Shown piece by piece: positions 1 through 12,900 of a DNA stretch of 64,000 bases. The translations under genes were made by a program, and so were the position numbers. The stretch is from Paulinella micropora (taxonomy: Eukaryota > Cercozoa > Imbricatea > Euglyphida > Paulinellidae), in the NCBI GenBank assembly GCA_019918135.1, contig WBZZ01004731.1:5001-69000 (forward strand), given 5' to 3'. Numbering within the stretch: the first letter of the stretch is position 1; each line of letters begins with the position of its first letter. The notes beneath the pieces are model-generated. The model was given only the letters and a program-made list of their open reading frames with translations. It was not told the DNA's origin and did not search any database.

Positions 1-24
1 ACAGATCATGCGTTGTTATTTTAG

Positions 25-525
25 GTTGCCCTGCAACAACTGAGGGTGGAAAACGACCACCTGAGAGTGGAAAATGTCAAATTGCTTGATGAAAAAGCTA
101 GATATCTTCAAAAAATAGCTGCGCTGCAGAAGCCACAGAACGAAGAAGTTACTACACTCAGGAAGCAATATGACGAAAACCTCAAGGCACTTATGGACGA
201 GCTGCGTACGAAAACACAAACTTGTAATGCGCTTGAAAATCATTACAAGTTGTTGGCTGGGGTAGTGCAAGGCTTGCAAAACCTTCAAGACTTGCAAAAA
301 CCTAAGGCGCAATTGCGACCTAAACAACCTTTTGAATTATCACGCTGTCGGTCTACAACACTCTGTCACAGAGCAAGGCTGCCACCCTTGCCATCAAGTT
401 CATGGAAAACTGCTCGTACTTCAGCAAGAACAACAAAAAAAGATCATACTGGTCTTTCTCTGCAAATAACAGATAAAGTCGTCACATGCGACCAGGCTCG
501 TAAAATCCTTGAAAAGTATGTTTAA
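25..525 (+). CDS. Host coiled-coil exon (partial gene)
   Basis: An AG that looks like a 3' splice site lies just before position 25, and from there one frame stays open to 525. The first 90 or so residues are rich in E, K, L and Q with heptad-like spacing, typical of a coiled coil. After about position 330 two frames both read plausibly, so the true exon end is uncertain. The gene begins left of the window. It may be the 5' part of the kinase gene that follows on the same strand, but nothing proves the link. Function is not recognised. Confidence 0.4.
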   Translation, partial: VALQQLRVENDHLRVENVKLLDEKARYLQKIAALQKPQNEEVTTLRKQYDENLKALMDELRTKTQTCNALENHYKLLAGVVQGLQNLQDLQKPKAQLRPKQPFELSRCRSTTLCHRARLPPLPSSSWKTARTSARTTKKDHTGLSLQITDKVVTCDQARKILEKYV

Positions 526-629
526 ATCTGCTCTGATTTAAGTGGTGCATTTTGCTCAGTCAAGCTGTCCAGTCTCACTGTTCCTGACATATATATGCAT
601 GTAGTAGTTAGTAAACATGCTAACCTTGC

Positions 630-2075
<1,446 letters not shown>

Positions 2076-2640
2076 ATCTTGCGGAATTTAGAAATTGAAC
2101 ATATTAACATGATAACAGTGCTTGCGGCAACCGTTCATCTGTTGTCTACAATAAAATACATTCCTTACACTTGGGAGGTACCTAGACTTATGCCTGCCCA
2201 CCCGGTATATAATGGCATTACTCTATGTTCCGGTCTGTCAGAGTTATCGTTGGCTTGGAGAGTACTGAGTCCCTTCAACGTTAGGTATTCATAATTTCTA
2301 CAAGTCCTGCGTTAGATAGTTGGCCGTTATATTATTAGTTGAAATATCAAGTTGAGTCACTGTAACATTGGAGTCGCTAACGGGGTAGGAAATACTAGCT
2401 TCAAACTAATATATTATATTCTTGCGGACGTTCGGATATCAAATTAGTCAAACAATGATAGACTCGAAACTTGGGAGTCAAGTTAAATTAATGTTTAGAG
2501 ATCAAGTTAGCAGGTGACACAGTGCCAGTGGCTCATTTAGAATTTAATAACTCAGCTTTATTATTAATAGTTTGTTTGTATATCAAGTTATTACTGAATA
2601 ATATCACTGCCGTCACTACAACTCAAACCTCTGTCCCAAA
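2076..2640. other. AT-rich intergenic stretch, no gene seen
   Basis: Sequence downstream of the kinase-like gene. I see no open frame with protein-like composition and no RNA gene. Confidence 0.5.
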
Positions 2641-2659
2641 CGACCCTAAAAAGTAAAAA

Positions 2660-2788
2660 AATTCTTATCATTTTCAAGTTGTTTTTTTAAGCGAATTTAG
2701 TCCCACAGGAAATCCGTAGCATGATATATTTCTGTCCAATTGGGACTAAAAACTTGCTTAATAAGGACTTGAAAATGATAAGAATATT
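2660..2788. repeat. Inverted repeat with 18-bp arms
   Basis: ATTCTTATCATTTTCAAG near 2662 is matched by its reverse complement CTTGAAAATGATAAGAAT near 2767, with about 85 bases between. This could be the ends of a small non-autonomous element or a fold-back; no transposase is nearby. Confidence 0.6.
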
Positions 2789-2804
2789 CCCATGGGACTA
2801 CCGG

Positions 2805-3240
2805 AATCCTATCCTGCTCCCGGGACTAAATAAATTAGTCCCGCTGCGACTAAATTAGTCCCAGCTTGACTAATAAATCAGTCCCAGCGGGACTAAATTA
2901 GTCCCAGCGGGACTAATCAATCAGTCCCAGCGGGACTAAATTAGTCCCAGCGGGACTAATCAATCAGTCCCAGCGGGACTAAATTAGTCCCAGCGGGACT
3001 AATCAATCAGTCCCAGCGGGACTAATCAATTAGTCCCAAATAGTTGTCCCAAAAACAGCTTCGGATGAGAATATTCCCATTGGGACTAAATTAGTCCCAC
3101 TGGGACTAAAATTAGTCCCCAAAAAGGTACCCAAAATACCCCCAATCGTACGGAAATTTTTTGTCCCAATGGGACTAAATTAGTCCCAATGGGACTAAAT
3201 TAGTCCCAATGGGACTAAATTAGTCCCATGGGACTAAACG
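2805..3240. repeat. TTAGTCCC/GGGACTAA palindrome array
   Basis: Near-perfect palindromes such as TTAGTCCCAGCGGGACTAA occur about a dozen times, mostly back to back and linked by AATCAATC-type spacers. A more AT-rich variant with CAATGG in the centre follows after 3160. Each unit can fold into a short hairpin. It is neither a CRISPR array (no unique spacers) nor coding. Confidence 0.85.
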
Positions 3241-3319
3241 GTCATTAATAATTTTAGTCACTGCGGGACTGTTTTAGTCCTACAGTCTCTATGAAACCAA
3301 GGGAATTAGTCGCAGGATA

Positions 3320-3510
3320 CACAGAATTAATAAAATCAGTCCCACAGCTAATTAAATATTAATAAAATCAGTCCCACAGCAAATTAAATATTAATAAAAT
3401 CAGTCCCACAGCAAATTAAATATTAATAAGAACAGTCCCACAGCAAATTAAATATTAATAATAATTAGTCCCCACGGGATTAAATATTAATAAAATCAGT
3501 CCCAGAGAAA
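3320..3510. repeat. About 32-bp tandem repeat
   Basis: Units containing ATTAATAAAATCAGTCCCAC and an AGCAAATTAA tail repeat five to six times with small changes. The half-site CAGTCCCA links it to the palindrome array just upstream. Confidence 0.8.
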
Positions 3511-3925
3511 TTAGAAATGGTATTTTAATAATAATCGTCAGTATTTAATATAGTTCACCATGCAGCTGCACCTCAAACATCTTATTGTATTAACGCTGAA
3601 GTTCAATACAGTTCACCATGTATTATTAATAAGTTCCGTGTTATTATTATTAATAAAATCTAATAGATAAAATCTAATAGTACACAAGGACACAAACTCA
3701 CTGCGACTTGGAAAAACCGCACGTTTCAAGTCCCTTCAGTGTGAAAACTATAGGTTCTGCTGCTTCAGGTTTGCCTCTCTGATCGAAACCATAGCGTTTC
3801 TACAGAAAAGTACGTAAGTACATATGTATGTAAATAAGTAAAGAAATAAGAATGAAAACAGATGAAAGACGTAGCTAGCCTAACTATCAACCAGGAACAG
3901 TAAGATTAATTACCTATTACTTTTA
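3511..3925. other. Spacer without recognisable feature
   Basis: AT-rich DNA between repeat arrays. No gene, RNA or regulatory site is supported. Confidence 0.5.
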
Positions 3926-3945
3926 TGATTATTATTACTATTATA

Positions 3946-3993
<48 letters not shown>

Positions 3994-4012
3994 GTTATTA
4001 TTATTATTATTA

Positions 4013-4043
<31 letters not shown>

Positions 4044-4069
4044 CTTATTATCTTATTATCTTATTATCT

Positions 4070-4110
<41 letters not shown>

Positions 4111-4127
4111 CCTATCTATTTATCTAT
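3926..4127. repeat. (ATT)n, (TTATC)n and (TATC)n microsatellites
   Basis: Three simple repeats grade into one another, as if each arose by slippage from its neighbour. Confidence 0.95.
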
Positions 4128-4700
4128 CTAAATCTATCTAAATCTATCTAAATCTATCTAAATCTATCTAAATCTATCTAAATCTATCTAAATCTATCTA
4201 AATCTATCTAAATCTATATAAATCTATCTAAATCTATCTAAATCTATATAAATCTATCTAAATCTATCTAAATCTATCTAAATCTATCTAAATCTATCTA
4301 AATCTATCTAAATTTGTCTATCTAAATCTATCTAAATCTATCTAAATCTATCTAAATCTATCTAAATCTATGTAAATCTATCTAAATCTATCTAACTCTA
4401 TCTAAATCTATCTAAATCTATCTAAATCTATCTAAATCTATCTAAAGTGAGTCTATCTAAATCTATCTAAATCTATCTAAATCTATCTAAATCTATCTAA
4501 ATCTATCTAAATCTATCTAAATCTATCTAAATCTATCTAAATCTATCTAAAGTGAGTCTATCTAAATCTATCTAAATCTATCTAAATCTATCTAAATCTA
4601 TCTAAATCTATCTAAATCTATCTAAATCTATCTAAAGTAAGTCTATCTAAATCTATCTAAATCTATCTAAATCTATCTAAATCTATCTAAATCTATCTAA

Positions 4701-4705
<5 letters not shown>
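4128..4705. repeat. 10-bp minisatellite (TCTATCTAAA)n
   Basis: More than fifty copies of a 10-bp unit. An interrupted unit carrying AGTGAGTCTATC or AGTAAGTCTATC recurs near 4446, 4551 and 4636, giving a higher-order period of roughly 85-105 bases. Confidence 0.9.
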
Positions 4706-5213
<508 letters not shown>

Positions 5214-5386
5214 TGTATCTCCTGCCAATTGCTGAGCCAAAAGGCCATGTGCATCCAGTCCTCCATTCCATAAGGAAAGTCTCCACACCAATCGGTGGAA
5301 TAAAGGAAGTGACGGCATAGAACATTACTCTAGGAGCTTTATACCAATCAGCCCATGGAAAGGACCGATGGCCTATGTACTCCCTA
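5214..5386 (-). mobile_element. Possible 3' end of a non-LTR retrotransposon
   Basis: A unique 170-bp segment sits between (AAT)n tracts. On the minus strand it reads a short open frame (VETFLMEWRTGCTWPFG) that runs directly into an (ATT)n tail. Several non-LTR (LINE) families end in such simple-repeat tails. It would be heavily 5'-truncated. No reverse transcriptase is present, so the call is weak. Confidence 0.25.
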
Positions 5387-5420
<34 letters not shown>

Positions 5421-6040
5421 TATCAGACTGAGCACTTTAACGACCGGCCAAAACCGCTATAGTTGTCACCCATCTATTTTTGACCGGACCGTTAGATTCT
5501 CCTCTGCACGACGTTTCGACTTCACTAACTAGTTTTCGATTCCGTTCAGAAATGACTTCAAACGATTAATTCAAAGTTTTGCCCGCAATTGCCTCTTTTC
5601 CCCTCACTATTGCCTTTTTCCCCAATTTCCCGTGAACCGCACCGGTACGGTAAATTTGAGGACAAATGACTTGAATGACGGAAAAAGGAAATTACAGCCG
5701 GACCCAAACCGGGAAAACACCAGAACTTTTCCTGCGACTTTGAATCCACAACTCGAACAACAAATAACTTGAACTTATTGACTTGAACGCACTCCTTCAA
5801 GTACTTTAATGAGTTTTCTAGCTTGCGCACGCAAAGCCTATTGACAATCTACGTTCTCATGATCGTACGTTGCAACCAAGTCTGCAAACAGTAGAAATTT
5901 GTGTGAATAAATGAAGTGACCTCTCAATTATTGACTTTTATTTCACCTATCTTTTCAAGCTAGGACTGAATGCAGCCATAGAGACTTAGTATTAAGAGTT
6001 CGTTGTGTACGTATCCCTCAGGGTTGTATCCAAACTCACA
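5421..6040 (+). repeat. 5' LTR, 620 bp
   Basis: Starts TATCAGACTGAG and ends AACTCACA. It matches 16129-16748 base for base as far as I can read. The left flank is (AAT)n. A 90-residue minus-strand open frame appears in both LTRs but has no other support. Confidence 0.92.
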
Positions 6041-6510
6041 ATTCGAATTTTTTCTTTCAAGTGAAAAACTACACACAAAGAGTTGGTGTGTTCTGTGCAC
6101 AGATCGATTTGAAAGCACCTCCCACGGGGAAGGTACTACTCAACGAACGTAGGAAAGCAGAGGTAATCAACAAACCACATATATGCTAGATGGATCGTTC
6201 ACCTGTCTTTGCATTTTGTGTCACCTCTTTGCCTCTTACACTCTATGATAACAACCAACACAGTATGTGTTTGGGTGTGTGTGTGTTAGGGTCACCCCCT
6301 TCCCACCCAGCAAGAATCACTTTCTTCGCTGCTCATCGTACCCTACAACCGTTCAACAACAACCAATATTGCCCCTGGTCACTCAACATGCTCACCAACC
6401 TACACCGTGGCTACCTTTTGGCGCAGCTCCAGACGCGTACGAGGAAATTTCGGGATTCAGCTACCATCCTGGGACGCTACCATTGATTTCAGCCCTTCGA
6501 GAAGCAACTC
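6041..6510 (+). other. Leader of the LTR element
   Basis: Between the 5' LTR and the first long open frame. The primer-binding site should lie just after 6040, but I cannot match it to a specific tRNA. Short overlapping open frames have no support as genes. Confidence 0.4.
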
Positions 6511-7323
6511 TTGGAGGAAAGTGAAGCTGGGAAGTCAGCTCTTCTCGTCATGGACCCTCAGTGGACGCAACTGTTATCATACATCAGCGCCATCGACATC
6601 GATGGATACTTGATTATGATTGACGAAATCCAGCAAACAACTTTGCAAAACCTGCCACCGACAGGGACAGCATCCTCGCAACAGGAATGTAAGGTAAAAC
6701 CAACCACCCATGACTCCCACCAGGGATTCATTGCATCTTCTAGCGTTGCTAATCAACATGAAGCTTTCTGCAATCAAGAAAGATTTCCCATTTCCTTTGA
6801 GGAATATGCGGTTTTCCCCTTGATTCCGACTTCCATGCTTGAAGCACCTGGATCATCTTCAGGATCACTACCTACAACCTTTGCAAGTACTTTTGAAACA
6901 GAATCTGCAGCAGTCTGGATGGACAAGACTACTCCTACAGTTTCTGCGAGCGACTGCATGACGCCTACATCGACGATTCATCCATCGACGAGCAGCATCA
7001 TCCCAGCTACTTCAACAAGTACTCTGGATTCCATCCTCCCTTCGTTTGGCGAGTCAGAAGCGACTTTGGCACCCACTCCGCTGATGGAAAGGAACACTGC
7101 AAGCCCTTCGAAGACGGCGACGTCACCGCTGGGAAACAACTACAGTGGACCCCCTCTGTCCCTTGCACCGCTGATCGACACCGTTCTGCGTTCGCCCGCT
7201 TCAACAAGCACTCTGCTTGATACATCGTGTGTATCTGATCGAACTCGACTTTCTTTTGAAAAACACTTGCTCGACGACACCGCTGACCGTCACTGCTTCA
7301 CCTCCAATGGAACTTATCCTTAG
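6511..7323 (+). CDS. First open frame of LTR element, Gag-position protein
   Basis: A 270-residue frame, rich in Ser, Thr and Pro, lies in the position where gag usually starts. The N-terminal 50 residues are the least repetitive. No capsid homology is recognisable by eye. It is separated from the next frame by about 110 bases. Confidence 0.4.
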   Translation: MEESEAGKSALLVMDPQWTQLLSYISAIDIDGYLIMIDEIQQTTLQNLPPTGTASSQQECKVKPTTHDSHQGFIASSSVANQHEAFCNQERFPISFEEYAVFPLIPTSMLEAPGSSSGSLPTTFASTFETESAAVWMDKTTPTVSASDCMTPTSTIHPSTSSIIPATSTSTLDSILPSFGESEATLAPTPLMERNTASPSKTATSPLGNNYSGPPLSLAPLIDTVLRSPASTSTLLDTSCVSDRTRLSFEKHLLDDTADRHCFTSNGTYP

Positions 7324-7434
7324 TTGTGTGCATGACGTGCAAAGCAAGGTCGAAGACAGTGTACAACAACAAGAAACTTGTTTGACAGTAGCTTCTAGAG
7401 CTCCTCACCGCAACTCTACCCAGCCTGAAGGCGC

Positions 7435-9972
7435 GTGCATACTACTAAGGACACGACACAGAACCAGCTGGACTACAAACACACCGTGATTACAGCGGCG
7501 GAACAAACTAGTTTGTCGGATCAAGAAGGACGCCCCTGTGACTTCGCGAATGTTCTACCACGGACCGACCTTCACGACTCCTACATCACGGGAGACTCGC
7601 GACCCGTTTCGGAAAGCATCGCGACGACCTCAGCGCCTGACAGACGTGGACGATCCCCCGGAGCTACACTCTCTGACTCTTTTCGCGAATCAATCCACAA
7701 GATTGATACCCGCTCGAAGAACGGAGAACCCTCTGCACAAGAGAAGATCGAGCGTCCCCTTCGCACGCAATGCAACGCTGAATCTACTTTGGCGGCTCAA
7801 CTGCGCACACTCTCGCACTGCGATAAGCCCAGCAAGCGCACAATGAAGAACGCATCACCCCCGACTTCAAAGGCGACGCTGACGCGCTCACTTCTCACCG
7901 ATGAGAACGCGGTCCACAACTTTTCGCAGGGACCCCTGATGACCCCACTGGCCACCAAGTCCACTCCACCCGCTATCGTTTCCACTTCCTTCGTATCCGA
8001 AGACCCGTCATTCACCGGAGTCCCATGCGAGTATTGCATGGAACACAACAAGTATCTGACGAAAAATCGGATTCCGAAACATTCGCTGAATCAATGCAAG
8101 TTCCGCTGGCAGCGAGCTCGAGAACTACACGAGAGTCGCAACTCATCGTCATCTTCGAAGGCTACGCGCACCGCGCCCCGAACTCTCCATATGACAGTAC
8201 GCTCGGCACGGCAGCCAACATCGCAGCCAACTCGCATCGCAACGACCCCAACAGTCGTTTGTGGCAGCATCTACGCACGCAAATCCCTTCGGACGGCAAC
8301 CTCAGAAGAACACATCGGCAAAACCGCTTGTGTTTTGGACTCAGCATGCAACTGCAAAGGCGTGGCCCTCCGCGAGTGGGTACAACATCACGGACTAGAA
8401 GTAGTATCGCTCCCTCACGTCGAAGCACGTTCATCTGTGGGAATCGACTCTTTCCTCACCGAAGGAATCGAGCTTTTCGTTTCTGCTACTCCAACTTCTC
8501 CGCTCCATGCCGTCACAATCTATGTGTCGACACACCTTCCTAAAGGTATGAAGCTACTCTTCGCGAACGAAGTAGCTGCTCAACTCAACCTCTCCATCGA
8601 CGACGCGCAGACGATCCGGCCTACGGACTACATGCCCTTGAAGCCATCGCTTAAGCAGATTGTCTACGAGACGGAATATCACTTCTTCCAGACTCCGCTC
8701 CGGATCGGTGACCTACGCTTGGCTACGTTCAGCTACGACTTCCGCCCCACATCACTGGCGAAGGAAACAGGACGCCCAGTAACCAAGTTCCAAAAGATCA
8801 TCGACCGTCGTTCCAATCCACAACTTTCTTTGACACCTCCCTTACCTTCCTCAAGCGCCCAACTCCAAGCCCGTCAGGCCAACTTGTTTATGCTTCCAAA
8901 GAAGACAGGCAAGGACGAAGCCGAAAAGAAGGACGAATCGGAAGAAAAGGAGAGCAAAGATGGAGACGCGACGGAGAGCGAATGCGGAGACGAAGATGAA
9001 GTTGAGCTCCCTTTACAAGCACAAGAATCGGACGCGAAGAAGAGCACACTTGGAAAGCGTACAGCACCCAGAAGCACTCCGCAGCCACTCAAACGACAGA
9101 AGATGGCGGAGACACAGGAATCTTCGACCCCCTCACCCGTCGGACAAACTACCCCTAAGGAGTCACCTCTCTACGACCCAGAAGCACCAACGCCCTCTAC
9201 TCAGCCGACACCCCGATCAGCTGATAGATGGATGGATTCAGCACAGAAACGAATACAATCGGCAATACAACACTTCCTCCCGCACCAAGGAGACAGTGCC
9301 CACCATTCGACACGACGCGAATTGAGATACCCGACGTCATCATCATCGTCGTCGTCATCATCATCGTCGTCATCCGTTGCTCCGAATCTAGCGGCGCCAT
9401 CCTCGGTCGCCACCACTGGGCCACCGGCAACACCACCGGCAATACTATATCAACCGCTACTTTCGCCACCATCACCACCATCACCATCATCATCATCATC
9501 ATCGTCGTCGTCATCCGCCCCGATTTTGACGCGGACATCCTCGGTCGCCACCGCAGGATCATCATCTTCATCATCATCATCATCGACAACAGCACCATCA
9601 CGAAGAGTGAGGAACCCCGTGATTCCCCCATCGTCGAATTTACGAGACGCTGTCATCACACGCGAGTTTGTAGACCTGACGCAATCTCCTCTACCCGCCC
9701 TACCAATGAGACCCGCTGCGCGTCACCTCGGTAGCACTACATCGGGGCAGCAGGAGAGTCTCCTCTCATTGCAGGTACACTCCTGTTCACGATCGGCACT
9801 CCACCGCCGACTCCAGACAGGAGCGTCCATCCCGTCTCTGGCTTACTTGGTCGCCCGCCTACATACGCATCTGGCTTATCCCTCAGAGCGAATGTTTCCC
9901 CCTTCGGCGGACGAGGCAATCTCGACAGCTTCAACCTTGGTGCGCTTCATCAATTCGAACCGAGACCCATGA
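7435..9972 (+). CDS. Gag/protease-like polyprotein of LTR element
   Basis: An 845-residue frame. Around residues 198-225 a Cys/His-rich segment (CEYCMEHNKY followed by a later H and C) resembles a nucleocapsid-type zinc-binding motif. Around residues 300-400 the sequence VLDSACNCKGVAL resembles the D-S/T-A/G active-site region of retropepsins, with the usual hydrophobic strands after it. The C-terminal third is charged and then Ser/Pro-rich, with (TCA/TCG)n slippage tracts. It ends in a 4-base ATGA overlap with the following frame, which suggests coupled expression or read-through of the kind LTR elements use. Confidence 0.55.
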   Translation: MHTTKDTTQNQLDYKHTVITAAEQTSLSDQEGRPCDFANVLPRTDLHDSYITGDSRPVSESIATTSAPDRRGRSPGATLSDSFRESIHKIDTRSKNGEPSAQEKIERPLRTQCNAESTLAAQLRTLSHCDKPSKRTMKNASPPTSKATLTRSLLTDENAVHNFSQGPLMTPLATKSTPPAIVSTSFVSEDPSFTGVPCEYCMEHNKYLTKNRIPKHSLNQCKFRWQRARELHESRNSSSSSKATRTAPRTLHMTVRSARQPTSQPTRIATTPTVVCGSIYARKSLRTATSEEHIGKTACVLDSACNCKGVALREWVQHHGLEVVSLPHVEARSSVGIDSFLTEGIELFVSATPTSPLHAVTIYVSTHLPKGMKLLFANEVAAQLNLSIDDAQTIRPTDYMPLKPSLKQIVYETEYHFFQTPLRIGDLRLATFSYDFRPTSLAKETGRPVTKFQKIIDRRSNPQLSLTPPLPSSSAQLQARQANLFMLPKKTGKDEAEKKDESEEKESKDGDATESECGDEDEVELPLQAQESDAKKSTLGKRTAPRSTPQPLKRQKMAETQESSTPSPVGQTTPKESPLYDPEAPTPSTQPTPRSADRWMDSAQKRIQSAIQHFLPHQGDSAHHSTRRELRYPTSSSSSSSSSSSSSVAPNLAAPSSVATTGPPATPPAILYQPLLSPPSPPSPSSSSSSSSSSAPILTRTSSVATAGSSSSSSSSSTTAPSRRVRNPVIPPSSNLRDAVITREFVDLTQSPLPALPMRPAARHLGSTTSGQQESLLSLQVHSCSRSALHRRLQTGASIPSLAYLVARLHTHLAYPSERMFPPSADEAISTASTLVRFINSNRDP

Positions 9973-12900
9973 CGCCTTCTGATCACGAACGCATCGGCCG
10001 CACCAGTAACATCAAGCAAGTCGCAGTCAGGACACCGGTAACCGACCTGGCAGGAGATGCACCAAGAGAGGAGATCTATCAACGAGTCCAGGCCGTACCA
10101 AACGCATGGACACCCCCGCAAGAGCCCACCCGCCCCACCGACCCAACTCCTGGTACGGACGGTGACTTGTGGATCGTCAAGGACATCTACGCCAACTACT
10201 TCCCGACTATATCCTCTGTTTGTATTGCTGGTACACACCCCAGGTGTCCACACCTCGGCTACTGGATCCCGGAGCAAATGATTACCTGTCAGGGATTATG
10301 GCCCGACAAAGTCATCGCCTCCAACGATATCCATGTATGGGAACACCCCTGTGTGGAACGCCTACCTTTACAAATTAGGGAAGATGAGTTGGGAATCTAC
10401 CAAATTCCCCCAGAGGACTTTGAACCCAGTTGGCAGGTCGCAGACGGCGAGGACTTCAACCACTTCTACTACTACATTTACACCGCCTCCCCGCTTTTGG
10501 CACGGACGTTCACCCCATGGACGGCGTTGTCGGTAGACATCCCTCGCGTTTCATCGAGTTCGTCTTCATCGAGTTCGTCTTCATCGAGTTCGTCCTCATC
10601 GAGTTCGTCCTCATCGAGTTCGTTCTCATCGAGTTCGTCCTCATCTAGTTCGTTTTCATCGAGTTCGTCTTCATCGAGTTCGTCTTCATCGAGTTCTTCC
10701 TCATCCGGTCTACCAAGCACAACTTTGGGCACAACTTCGTGCACAACTTTGCGCACAACTACGAGTACACCTTCGGCATCGTCTTCAAGTACATCTTCGA
10801 GCTCATCATCGAACTTCCGCATCCACGAAAGCAAGATCTATCTGCGAACGGATCCGCGACAGATGTACGGACATACACCGTGGGGACAAGACGAAGTACA
10901 TTTCGGCCTCACTACCTTCGGCTTCAACAGCAGAAGGCCCACAAGCCTCGTACAACACTACTGGCAACCCCGCATCATCCCTCACGAGATAGATCCGGAG
11001 ACCTACGACGACATTACAAATGGACTGGACCTTTTGTCGTCTGGACTGCAGCCAATCTCGGTTGTCAACACTGAAGCTTTGTGTTTGCTACGCATCCGCA
11101 GCAACCCGACCGGATTTCTTCTCATACCTCCCGAACCGAAGGAACCCACAGTCATGGAGATCCAGGAGATCCTTAACCACCCGAAAGGCGACACCATGCT
11201 CATCAACTTTTACAGAAACACCAGATTGAAAGCCACCATCTTTCACTTTGGCCCTGTACACGGACGAAGCACGGCACAACTCTTGTGCTCTGCCCTCGTT
11301 GGCAGCCACGTCGAACCCACCGGAGACATTGACTACTTCTACACTGGTATGAAGTATCACCGCATTTTCCGTCCGTGGGGATACAAGGTATCATCACATC
11401 TTGGACTTATCGTCGGCGACAACCCGAGCGAGAACGCCAGAAACACCATTCTTGACGCTCTTGCTAACGGAGAACTGCTATTTCCCTGGTGCTGCCTGGA
11501 GACCTCCACACTAGGTCATGACACCGTCAACCCAGGATTCGGCGGTCCGTCACACCGACGCCACGTCTTCAAGCTCCCGACACGGGAACGCTGCTTTGCT
11601 CTCCAGCACTACTTCCATCGCCTACCATGTATCGATCCGATATGGCTGAAGATCAACGCAACGGACACGTACTACGATATCGACAACATCCCGGTACGTG
11701 AGCGCGGTTACGACTGCATAGTGGATCTCCCGCTGAGTTATTTCAACTTGAGTTCCCTGACCATCTACTACATCCTCGCGAACGATGGCGACTTCATCCG
11801 CAACATCATCCGAGACCGCTGGATGGGATTGTCAGCAACAGTTGTGACCACCGCAGGCACCTGCACCCTGTCGGGATCTGAAGAGGCCGATGCCAACCTT
11901 ATCAACTACCTTAACGGAGCTCACAATTGGGTCAACCCCGACGACGAAGATTCCAAAGGCAGGAGATGGCATACGGAATTCCAATGGATACGCTACGACA
12001 ACGTACCCTGGATCATCGCCCAGATCGTCATTTACCTCATCGGAAGTCAAACTGGTCTCCGACACAGTCGGGAAATACACGTTGTTCATCACCCCACAGG
12101 CACTACCCCTTGCGAAATCGACATCATCAACCCGTATTCGCGAGAGAAGCGCCTGCGAGGTCATCCTATCGGCGTACCATGCACCCGCATGCGCACCGAA
12201 GAGCACCAACCCGAACCTCATATTCGGCGATGGAATCTAGAACAACAGTTTTCAGCACTTTCGGCCGATGAACACAACGACGCGGGACACTGGCTCAACT
12301 TGAAGCTACCCGACACTGCGACACGCCTTCGGCATTTCTACTGTGAAATGAAGATGTCTGCGACGGATCTCACATACGAGACCCTTCTAAACCTTCCAAT
12401 CACAGTTAAAACGCTAAGCCCGTGGGAAACACGCGGACACTACCGCATCGGCTACCCGCATGGAATCGAATACCTCGACCCAGGATTCGATGTATCACCT
12501 TTCCTCGACGACCCCAACGCTGCAGGATCGGCCACACGACCGATCTACGTCGATGCTGAACACGACAACACTCTGTTTCAACCAGCCCCTAGTTCTAGCA
12601 ATTCAAGCTCCAGCAGCTCAAGCTCTAGCAGTTCAAGCTCCAGCAGCTCAAGCTCTAGCAGTTCAAGCTCCAGTAGCTCAAGCTCCAGCTTACAAGTCAG
12701 TCTGATAAAGAGGCCTTCAACGCCACCGGGACCACCCCCCGCTTTGTCATCCTCTAGCCAGACTAGCGCGAGCACGCCGCCCGCATCCACTCCGCGTCAG
12801 ATTCCTCGGACAGGCTGCAGAGACAGATTCCCTACTCCGCACCCGAAGAAAGAAGACCCAGATGACGATGGATCCACACCGCGCTCGTATGGACCCAGCC

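Noticed and set aside
2805-3240. CRISPR array
   Set aside because: Units are palindromes with nearly constant short linkers, no unique spacers and no cas genes, in a eukaryotic context.
5558-5830. 90-residue minus-strand frame repeated at 16266-16538
   Set aside because: It is inside the LTRs, so duplication says nothing about coding; composition is not convincing.
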